Origin: DASUZB01 sp036377075
Lineage (GTDB): Bacteria; Actinomycetota; CALGFH01
Direction of reading: 5' to 3'
NCBI GenBank assembly: GCA_036377075.1
Contig: DASUZB010000078.1
Span: 1 to 6,840 of the forward strand
Length of the DNA: 6,840 bases
Notes under the pieces: model-generated
Seen by the model: the letters and a program-made list of their open reading frames with translations, nothing else
The model's database searches: none
What the model was told of the DNA's origin: nothing
Part shown: positions 1 through 5,136 of the stretch, piece by piece
Layout: each line of letters starts with the position of its first letter
How positions within the stretch are numbered: the first letter of the stretch is position 1
Made by a program: the position numbers and the translations under genes

Positions 1-38
1 CCGCGCTGCCTGAGCTGCCCCCTGGCCCGCGACCCGGC

Positions 39-1184
39 CTAGCGCCGCCGCAGCGCCGACCAGCGGCGCCGCCGTACGCCCTCGTCCTCGTCGGGCGCGC
101 CGTCCTCGGCGGCGTCGGCCCCGTCGCGGTCGGCGGCCGCGGGCGCGGCGGCCTCGTCCCCCGCCTCGCCGTCGCCGTCGGCCTCGGCGCCGGGCGTGGC
201 CGCCTCGCCGTCGCCGTCGCCGTCCAGCTTGACCGTGGCCGCCTCGTCGGCCGCCACCGCCGCGCCGCCCGTCCCGCCCTCGCCGGCCGCCTCGCCGCCG
301 GCCGCCTCGCCGCCGGCGGCCCGGTCGCCGGTCGCGGCGGCCACCGCCGCCACCGCGGCGGCGCCGGTCGCCTCCTCCTCGTCCTGCTCGGCGCCGCCGC
401 CGCGGCGCTCGCGCCACACCAGCGCGGCGGAGCCGAGCAGCACCACCGCGATCGACACGTAGGCGTTGCGGGACAGCCCCGCCAGCCGGTAGGTGGTGTC
501 GGTGCGCAGCAGCTCCAGGAAGAAGCGCCCGGTGGCGTACAGCACCGCGTAGCACAGCACCAGGCTGCCGGTGCGCAGCCGGCGGGCGCGGCCGATCCAG
601 ACCAGCAGCCCGCAGACCAGCAGGTTGAACAGCGACTCGTACAGGAAGGTGGGGTGGAAGGTCGCCGAGGAGATGTAACGGTCGGGCCGGAAGCGCGGCT
701 CCACCTCCAGCGCCCAGGGCAGCTTCGTCGGCGTGCCGAACAGCTCCTGGTTGAAGTAGTTGCCCCAGCGGCCGAACGCCTGCGCCAGCGGGATCCCGGG
801 GATGGCGGCGTCGAGCGCCTTGCCGACCGGCAGGCGCTGCCGCCAGGCGACCAGCACCCCCACGGCGATGCCGAGGGTCAGCCCGCCGTACAGCGCCAGT
901 CCGCCCTCCCAGACGGCGACCACGTGCAGCCAGCGGCCATCGAAGTCGCCGGTGTGGGTGGAGACGTAGGCGAGGCGGCCGCCGACGAACCCGGCCACCA
1001 CCCCCCAGAAGGCCGCCCGCTCCAGCTCGGCCGGGTCACGGCCCTGCTTGGCCCAGCGCCGCCGCGCCAGCGACACGGCCGCGAGGATGCCGACCGCGAT
1101 GCACAGCCCGTACAGGTGGAAGAAGAGCGGGCCGACGTGGATGCCGTTGGTCGGCGGCGGCGGGATGTACGCCAGCGGGCTCAT
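39..1184 (-). CDS. lgt: Prolipoprotein diacylglyceryl transferase with long acidic C-terminal tail
   Basis: Lgt transfers diacylglycerol from phosphatidylglycerol to the lipobox cysteine of prolipoproteins at the cytoplasmic membrane, the first step of lipoprotein maturation. The 381-residue product shows the family motifs: GRWGNYFNQE at 138-147 (the Lgt signature), HPTFLYE at 177-183 and GRFFLELLR at 219-227. Several hydrophobic helices lie between about 18 and 257. The catalytic core ends near residue 262. Residues 263-381 are a low-complexity tail rich in Ala, Gly, Glu and Asp that ends in a basic cluster (RRRRWSALRRR). Long polar tails are known in actinobacterial Lgt proteins. The ATG overlaps the stop of the upstream aldo/keto reductase gene as ATGA, with GGAGG ten bases before it inside that gene, so translation is probably coupled. 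The position equivalent to E. coli His103 appears to be Tyr99 (LALYGG). The identification is firm; the tail function is unknown. Confidence 0.95.
   Translation of the reverse strand: MSPLAYIPPPPTNGIHVGPLFFHLYGLCIAVGILAAVSLARRRWAKQGRDPAELERAAFWGVVAGFVGGRLAYVSTHTGDFDGRWLHVVAVWEGGLALYGGLTLGIAVGVLVAWRQRLPVGKALDAAIPGIPLAQAFGRWGNYFNQELFGTPTKLPWALEVEPRFRPDRYISSATFHPTFLYESLFNLLVCGLLVWIGRARRLRTGSLVLCYAVLYATGRFFLELLRTDTTYRLAGLSRNAYVSIAVVLLGSAALVWRERRGGGAEQDEEEATGAAAVAAVAAATGDRAAGGEAAGGEAAGEGGTGGAAVAADEAATVKLDGDGDGEAATPGAEADGDGEAGDEAAAPAAADRDGADAAEDGAPDEDEGVRRRRWSALRRR
161..219. repeat. 20-bp direct repeat inside the lgt tail
   Basis: A 20-base sequence starting CCGCCTCGCC occurs at 161-180 and again, identically, at 200-219. 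The 39-base offset is a multiple of three. On the minus strand the copies encode Asp-Gly-Asp-Gly-Glu-Ala type segments of the Lgt C-terminal tail. It is internal coding repetition, probably from slippage or unequal exchange, with no sign of a mobile element. Confidence 0.7.
281..318. repeat. 15-bp tandem repeat inside the lgt tail
   Basis: Two identical 15-base units (CGCCGGCCGCCTCGC) stand at 281-295 and 296-310, followed by a partial third copy from 311. The unit length keeps the reading frame, and each unit encodes a five-residue Gly/Glu/Ala repeat (GGEAA) in the Lgt tail. Copy number could vary between strains without breaking the gene. Confidence 0.75.
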
Positions 1185-2143
1185 CGGTCCATGACCTCCA
1201 CGACCGCCTTGTCGACCGCGGCCAGCACGTCCTCGTCGAGGGTGCGGCCGGCGGCCGCGCAGTTGTCCTCGAGCTGCTCCGGCCGGGTCGCGCCGACGAT
1301 CGCCGAGGCGACGTTGCCCTCGCGCAGCACCCACGCGAGCGCGAGCTGCGCCATCGACATGCCCGCCTCCGCGGCCACCACCCGCAGCCGCTCGACCGCG
1401 TCGAGCACGTCCTCGGTGAGCCAGTGGCCGACGAACATGCCCATCTTGCGGCTGGCGGCGCGGCTGTCGGGCGGGTGCGCCTCGCCCTTGCGGTACTTGC
1501 CGGTCAGCACCCCCTGGGCGAGCGGCGACCAGACCACCTGGCCGACGCCCTCCTGGGCGCACAGCGGCACCACCTCCGGCTCGATGCGGCGCTGCAGGAT
1601 CGAGTACTCGGGCTGGTTGGACACGATCCGGTCCAGCCCGAGGTCGTCGGCGACGCGCAGCGCCGCGGCGATCTGGTCGGCGGTCCACTCGCTCACCCCG
1701 ACGTACAGCACCTTGCCGCGGCGCACCAGGTCGTCGAGGGCGCGCATGGTCTCGTCGAGCGGGGTCTCGTCGTCGTAGCGGTGGCACTGGTACAGGTCGA
1801 CGTAATCGGTGCCCAGGCGCCGCAGGCTCGCGTCGCACTGCTCGAGGACGTGCTTGCGCGACAGGCCGCCGTCGTTGGGCCCGTCGCCCATCGGGAAGAA
1901 CACCTTGGTAGCCAGGACGTACGACTCCCGCGGGTAGCCAGCCAGCGCCTCGCCGACCACCCGCTCGGCCGCGCCGCGGCCGTACGCGTTGGCCGTGTCG
2001 AAGAAGTTCACGCCCAGGTCGTAGGCCTTGGCGACGATCCCCTTGGCCCGCTCGGCCTCGACGCCGACCCCGTAGGTGAGCCACGAGCCGAGCCCGATCT
2101 CGCTGACCCGTACGCCGCTGGCTCCCAACCGGCGGTACTCCAC
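1181..2143 (-). CDS. Aldo/keto reductase (Kv-beta / YghZ-like group)
   Basis: This is a 320-residue NADPH-type aldo/keto reductase with a TIM-barrel fold, expected to be cytosolic and to reduce a carbonyl substrate. The catalytic tetrad is present: Asp49 and Tyr54 in FFDTANAYG, Lys80 in ATK, and His121 in YQCHRYD. Other family landmarks are GVSEW (149-153), NQPEYS (176-181) and SPLAQGVLTGKY (206-217). The last of these, with the length, points to the subgroup that includes voltage-gated potassium channel beta subunits and E. coli YghZ. Actual substrate cannot be told from sequence. The start is GTG at 2143, because GGAGAGG lies ten bases upstream and the family N-terminus (MEYRRLGASGVRVSEIGLG) begins there. 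A GTG at 2150 is in the lgt frame and is not the start. The stop overlaps the lgt start by four bases, so the two are probably cotranscribed. Confidence 0.93.
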   Translation of the reverse strand: MEYRRLGASGVRVSEIGLGSWLTYGVGVEAERAKGIVAKAYDLGVNFFDTANAYGRGAAERVVGEALAGYPRESYVLATKVFFPMGDGPNDGGLSRKHVLEQCDASLRRLGTDYVDLYQCHRYDDETPLDETMRALDDLVRRGKVLYVGVSEWTADQIAAALRVADDLGLDRIVSNQPEYSILQRRIEPEVVPLCAQEGVGQVVWSPLAQGVLTGKYRKGEAHPPDSRAASRKMGMFVGHWLTEDVLDAVERLRVVAAEAGMSMAQLALAWVLREGNVASAIVGATRPEQLEDNCAAAGRTLDEDVLAAVDKAVVEVMDR

Positions 2144-2153
2144 CCCTCACGCC

Positions 2154-2160
2154 CCTCTCC
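2154..2160 (-). promoter_or_regulatory. Ribosome binding site for the aldo/keto reductase
   Basis: Minus-strand GGAGAGG stands ten bases before the GTG at 2143. It supports that GTG over the out-of-frame GTG at 2150, which would be only three bases from the motif. Confidence 0.55.
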
Positions 2161-2162
2161 GG

Positions 2163-2182
2163 ACGCGCCCGCCAGGGCGTGT
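2163..2182. repeat. Short imperfect inverted repeat before the aldo/keto reductase gene
   Basis: ACGCGCCC and GGGCGTGT are separated by four bases (GCCA), with seven of eight pairs matching. It lies just upstream of the aldo/keto reductase ribosome binding site, so it could be an operator or a leader hairpin. In DNA this GC-rich such pairs also arise by chance. Confidence 0.25.
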
Positions 2183-2196
2183 CCGTTCAAATGGCC

Positions 2197-2213
2197 GCCG
2201 GCCGCAGGCCGGC
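2197..2213 (-). terminator. Possible terminator hairpin after kynA
   Basis: A perfect 7-bp GC stem (GCCGGCC / GGCCGGC) with a three-base loop lies about 35 bases past the kynA stop, in the 104-base gap before the aldo/keto reductase gene. There is no T-run after it on the minus strand, only ATTTG a few bases on. Actinobacterial terminators often lack a T-run, so the call is possible but weak. If it works, kynA is separated from the downstream reductase-lgt pair. Confidence 0.35.
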
Positions 2214-2247
2214 TCCATCCGTAGCGGACCGACTCGGCATCGCACAC

Positions 2248-3054
2248 CTAGTAGCCTGCCACGGGCCGCGGCGGTCTGCCGACCAGCTCGCCGCCGCCGC
2301 GTACCACCAGCTCGTCGCGCAGCGCCCACAGGGCCGGGAAGAAGCGCAGCCGCAGGGTGTGCTCGAGGTACTTCACCGCCATCCCGCCGGTGCCGCGCGC
2401 GTGGAAGCCGAGCGTCCGCTCCACCAGCGCGATGTGCTCCTGGCGCCAGCGCGTCCAGCGGGTGTCGTAGTCGACCAGCGCCTCGCAGACCAGGTAGAAG
2501 CCGGTGCGGTCGCCCGGTTCGGCGTACAGCTCGGCCCAGCCGGCCGGGCCGTCCAGGCCCAGCCGCGCGCCGGCGTCGGCGTGCGCCTCCGCCAGGGAGC
2601 GCTGCGCCAGCCTGGCGCGCAGCGGCGGCGGCAGCTCGCCGCCGTACTCGATCTCCAGCGCCTTGAGGTAGGCCTCCTCCCGCAGCCCGGACAGCAGCTC
2701 CAGCTCGCGGAACTGGCGCGACTGGAAGCCCGACGCGGTACCGAGGTAGCTGCGGAACTGCTGCAGCGCCCACGGCGGCAGGGTGTGCAGGCTGCGCATC
2801 TGGTCGAGGCCGTGGGACAGGTTGGCGTTGACGCGGCCGATCAGGGCGAGCGCGCGGGCGTGGGCGTCGGCGTCGAGCTCCGCGATGACCCGCTCCAGGT
2901 CGTGCAGGGCCAGCTTCATCCACAGCTCGAGGGCCTGGTGGACGATGATGAAGTGCAGCTCCTCGGGGTGCGGCGGCTGCGAGCGCGGCCGCTGCAGCGA
3001 CAGCAGCTCGTCGATCCGCAGGTAGCTGCCGTAGGTGAGCTCGTCCTCCTCCAC
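2248..3054 (-). CDS. kynA: Tryptophan 2,3-dioxygenase
   Basis: Haem-dependent cytosolic dioxygenase that opens the indole ring of L-tryptophan to N-formylkynurenine, the first step of the kynurenine pathway. From the GTG at 3054 the product has 268 residues. It carries the family landmarks ELTYGSYLRIDELLSLQ (5-21), FIIVHQALELWMK (35-47, with the substrate-side His39), FRSYLG (100-105, with Arg101 expected to bind the tryptophan carboxylate), HIALVERTLG (207-216, with His207 the expected axial haem ligand) and GTGG (221-224). A GTG at 3087 would add eleven residues (MRTCGKAGGRG) that look unlike the family and lacks a convincing ribosome site. The GTG at 3054 has GGTGGA six bases upstream and begins just before the conserved block, so I prefer it. 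After GTGG the sequence reads MAVKYL instead of the more usual SSG-type motif. No other kynurenine-pathway gene is visible here. Confidence 0.92.
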   Translation of the reverse strand: MEEDELTYGSYLRIDELLSLQRPRSQPPHPEELHFIIVHQALELWMKLALHDLERVIAELDADAHARALALIGRVNANLSHGLDQMRSLHTLPPWALQQFRSYLGTASGFQSRQFRELELLSGLREEAYLKALEIEYGGELPPPLRARLAQRSLAEAHADAGARLGLDGPAGWAELYAEPGDRTGFYLVCEALVDYDTRWTRWRQEHIALVERTLGFHARGTGGMAVKYLEHTLRLRFFPALWALRDELVVRGGGELVGRPPRPVAGY

Positions 3055-3060
3055 GCCCCG

Positions 3061-3066
3061 TCCACC
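3061..3066 (-). promoter_or_regulatory. Weak ribosome binding site supporting the kynA start
   Basis: Minus-strand GGTGGA lies six bases before the GTG at 3054. It is not a perfect Shine-Dalgarno sequence, but it is better than anything in front of the alternative GTG at 3087. Confidence 0.35.
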
Positions 3067-3111
3067 AGCCTTTCCGCACGTTCGCACGCCGTCCGCGCCA
3101 CGTCGCGTCCA

Positions 3112-3132
3112 CTAGTACGGCAGCCGCACTTC
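3112..3132 (+). repeat. Left terminal inverted repeat (kynA side)
   Basis: These 21 bases, starting CTAGTACGGCAGCC, are the exact reverse complement of 3233-3253. Pairing stops at both flanks: A3111 against G3254 outside, and C3133 against C3232 inside. Confidence 0.85.
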
Positions 3133-3232
3133 CGGGAGCCCTTCGGCTGCGTGGCCCGCTCAGCGTAGTGGCGCGGCCTGCCCAACCTGAAGCCTCCACG
3201 CCAGGTTCGCATGCCGCGGGCAGGCCTGCGCC

Positions 3233-3253
3233 GAAGTGCGGCTGCCGTACTAG
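3233..3253 (-). repeat. Right terminal inverted repeat (qcrC side)
   Basis: These 21 bases, ending GGCTGCCGTACTAG, are the exact reverse complement of 3112-3132, so the distance between inner ends is 100 bases. Confidence 0.85.
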
Positions 3254-3265
3254 GCCGCCGCCAGC

Positions 3266-3292
3266 GGCAGCCTACGCTGCCCGTCCGGACGG
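3266..3292. repeat. Hairpin and 12-bp palindrome upstream of qcrC
   Basis: GGCAGC and GCTGCC (3266-3271 and 3276-3281) pair around a four-base loop. They are followed at once by the perfect 12-bp palindrome CCGTCCGGACGG (3281-3292). Both lie between the MITE-like element and the candidate qcrCAB promoter, where an operator would be reasonable. No known regulator site is recognised. Confidence 0.3.
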
Positions 3293-3332
3293 CGGCATCC
3301 CCGGGGGCCTGACGCGGACCCGGCCGCCTTCA

Positions 3333-3361
3333 TTGCCGACCCGGTGCGACCGCCATAGCAT
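3333..3361 (+). promoter_or_regulatory. Candidate sigma-70-type promoter for qcrCAB
   Basis: TTGCCG (3333-3338) and TAGCAT (3356-3361) are separated by 17 bases. Each matches the TTGACA and TATAAT consensus at four of six positions, and the second fits the actinobacterial TANNNT pattern. This predicts a leader of about 60 bases before the qcrC start. It is the best pair I found in the gap, but unproven. Confidence 0.35.
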
Positions 3362-3426
3362 GCAGGCGGAGCCATCGAGCGGCGCCGTGGCCGCCCGAGA
3401 CGGCGCCTCCGCCCGAAGGAGGGATC

Positions 3427-4185
3427 GTGCGACGGACCCTCGTGCCGCTGGCCGCGGTCGGCCTGCTGACCGTGCTGCTCTGGCCGGCCACCGGCGGCGC
3501 CGCCGCGCCCCGGCGGGCCGCCGCCGGGCAGGACCCCGACGCCTACGGCCACGAGCTCTACCTGCAGTCGTGCGCCTCCTGCCACGGCGTGAACCCGGCC
3601 GGCCCGAGCAACTACCCCACGGTCCCGTCGCTCAAGGACGTCGGCGGGGCGGCCGCGGTCGACTGGGCGCTGCGCTCCGGCCGCATGCCGTGGCGTTCCA
3701 CCAAGGGCCCGGCGACGCGCGGCCGGCCGGCGTTCGACCAGTCGCAGGTCCGCGCGATCAGCCTCTACGTCGGCGACCAGGTCGGCGACCGCGACATCCC
3801 CACCGTCGACCCCAGCCAGGGCCACGTCCAGCAGGGCCGCGACCTGTACGCGCAGGCCTGCTCGGCCTGCCACGGCATGAACGGCGCCGGGTCGGCCGTC
3901 GGCGGCCACGACGTCGCGCCCAGCCTGCAGGGGATCGACGCGCTCAGCGTCGGCGAGGCGATGAAGATCGGCCCGGGCAACATGCCGGTGTTCTCCGGCG
4001 GCATCTACGACGCGGCCGGGGTGAACTCGATCGCCGCCTACACCGACACCCTCGACAAGAACGTCGACAACCCGGGCGGCCTGCCGATCGGCGGCAAGGG
4101 GCCGGTGCCGGAGGGGTTCGTCGCCTGGCTGATCGGCCTGGGCGTGCTGGTCCTGTTCGCCAAGGTGGTGGGGGGCCGCAACTAG
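3427..4185 (+). CDS. qcrC: Di-haem cytochrome c subunit of the cytochrome bc complex
   Basis: QcrC accepts electrons from the Rieske protein and passes them to the aa3 oxidase in the actinobacterial bcc-aa3 supercomplex, so no soluble cytochrome c is needed. The 252-residue product has an N-terminal hydrophobic segment (about 5-27), two covalent haem c sites (CASCH 49-53 and CSACH 145-149) and a likely axial methionine for each (Met87 in GRMPW, Met186 in GNMPVF). A C-terminal helix at about 230-247 anchors it with the haem domains outside. The GTG start is preceded by AGGAGG four bases away (3417-3422), and it places the signal-anchor correctly. It opens the qcrCAB operon, and the next gene starts 24 bases after its stop. 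Confidence 0.95.
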   Translation: MRRTLVPLAAVGLLTVLLWPATGGAAAPRRAAAGQDPDAYGHELYLQSCASCHGVNPAGPSNYPTVPSLKDVGGAAAVDWALRSGRMPWRSTKGPATRGRPAFDQSQVRAISLYVGDQVGDRDIPTVDPSQGHVQQGRDLYAQACSACHGMNGAGSAVGGHDVAPSLQGIDALSVGEAMKIGPGNMPVFSGGIYDAAGVNSIAAYTDTLDKNVDNPGGLPIGGKGPVPEGFVAWLIGLGVLVLFAKVVGGRN

Positions 4186-4209
4186 CCGCCTCGAGGAGGA
4201 GTCGAGCGA

Positions 4210-5136
4210 GTGGACGACCAAGCGCAGCAGCGCCAGGCAGGGCCGGAGGAGCCGCTCAGCCGCGAGCAGTACCGCGCCGCGCGGCTGACGGCGGCCTGCT
4301 TCGTGGTGGCGATCCTGGCCGGCGTCGCCCTGTTCGTCGTCTACTTCGCCGGCGGCCAGACCCAGCTCGAGGGGATCCTGTTCGCGCTGGCGCTCGGCGG
4401 CCTCGGCATCGGCATCGCCATCTGGGCCGAGCGGCTGCTCAACGCCCACGAGGTGGAGGAGGACCGCCACGACTTCACCGTCGGCGAGGAGAGCCGCCTG
4501 GCCCTGGTCGAGTCGTTCGAGGAGGAGACCGGCCCGCTGCTCCGCGTAGGCGCGCGCCGCTCCTTCCTGGTGCGGCTGCTCGGCGCCGCCGCCGGCGCCC
4601 TCGGCCTCGCGCTGCTGCTGCCCGGCCTGTCGCTGGGCCCCTCGCCGGGCCGCGGCCTGGCGCACACCTCCTGGCGCAAGGGCCGCCGCGTGGTCGGCGA
4701 GGACGGCAAGCCGGTCGTCTTCGACGCCGTGCCCGAGGACGGGTTCCTCACCGTCTTCCCCGAGGGCGCCGACGTCAACAAGGCCGACTCCCAGGCGCTG
4801 CTCATCAGGGTCCCCAACGGCTTCCTGCAGCTCCCCGCGGACCGGCTGGCCGGGGTGCCCGGCGGCACCCACGTCGCCTACTCCAAGATCTGCACCCACG
4901 CCGGCTGCCCGGTCGGCCTGTACCGGCCGGAGACCAGGTCGCTGATCTGCCCCTGCCACCAGTCCCAGTTCGACGTGCTGCGCGGCTGCAAGCCGTACTT
5001 CGGCCCCGCCGCCCGGCCGCTGCCGCAGCTGCCCCTCGGGGTCGACCGCGACGGCAACCTCGTCGCCCTCGGCGACTTCTACGAGCCGGTCGGGCCAGCC
5101 TTCTGGCACCGCATCAAGCGAGGCAGGTCCTCATGA
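4210..5136 (+). CDS. qcrA: Rieske iron-sulfur subunit of the cytochrome bc complex
   Basis: QcrA takes one electron from menaquinol at the Qo site and delivers it to QcrC through its [2Fe-2S] cluster. The 308-residue product has three predicted membrane helices (about 27-47, 54-73 and 118-140), the actinobacterial arrangement. An RRSFLVRLLG stretch (116-125) before the third helix resembles the twin-arginine signal used to insert that helix with the folded Rieske domain. Cluster ligands are Cys228 and His230 in CTHAGC and Cys247 and His250 in CPCH, with Cys233 and Cys249 forming the expected disulfide. FGPAARPLPQLPL (264-276) is a conserved Rieske segment. An additional Cys260 precedes it. 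The GTG start has GGAGGA nine bases upstream (4195-4200). The stop overlaps the qcrB start as ATGA. At 308 residues it looks shorter than mycobacterial QcrA. Confidence 0.95.
   Translation: MDDQAQQRQAGPEEPLSREQYRAARLTAACFVVAILAGVALFVVYFAGGQTQLEGILFALALGGLGIGIAIWAERLLNAHEVEEDRHDFTVGEESRLALVESFEEETGPLLRVGARRSFLVRLLGAAAGALGLALLLPGLSLGPSPGRGLAHTSWRKGRRVVGEDGKPVVFDAVPEDGFLTVFPEGADVNKADSQALLIRVPNGFLQLPADRLAGVPGGTHVAYSKICTHAGCPVGLYRPETRSLICPCHQSQFDVLRGCKPYFGPAARPLPQLPLGVDRDGNLVALGDFYEPVGPAFWHRIKRGRSS

Larger units (their letters stand above)
3112..3253. mobile_element. 142-bp palindromic MITE-like element
   Basis: The element is bounded by perfect 21-bp inverted repeats at 3112-3132 and 3233-3253, with CTAG at each outer end. 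Inside, two more arm pairs are nested in the same order: GGCCTGCCC (3175-3183) with GGGCAGGCC (3218-3226), and AACCTG (3184-3189) with CAGGTT (3202-3207). The whole unit could therefore fold into one long interrupted hairpin. It has no coding capacity. These are traits of non-autonomous miniature inverted-repeat elements. CTAG ends with a TA core resemble the TA duplication and CTAG preference known for IS630/Tc1-mariner transposases; that family link is inference. It lies 57 bases from the preferred kynA start and about 170 bases from qcrC. Alternatives are a large regulatory palindrome or a bidirectional transcription barrier between divergent genes. Confidence 0.55.

Noticed and set aside
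1..38. A terminator for lgt at the left edge
   Set aside because: The 38 bases show GC-rich partial symmetry but no clean stem-loop, and the region is cut by the window edge.
161..320. Possible CRISPR or intergenic satellite repeat
   Set aside because: The repeats are in frame within the Lgt tail, lack unique spacers of constant length, and are explained by low-complexity coding sequence.
39..2150. A 703-codon minus-strand open frame covering lgt and the region opposite the reductase
   Set aside because: Only the last 381 codons are Lgt. The upstream part is an Arg/Gly-rich shadow of the aldo/keto reductase gene in another frame, with no family features.
2144..2247. A small RNA gene or tRNA between kynA and the aldo/keto reductase gene
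   Set aside because: No cloverleaf or conserved tRNA arms could be found. Only a 7-bp hairpin and a short inverted repeat are visible.
3250..5109. A 619-codon minus-strand frame opposite qcrC and qcrA
   Set aside because: Composition is typical of antisense frames in GC-rich genes. It overlaps two well-supported genes completely and shows no motif.
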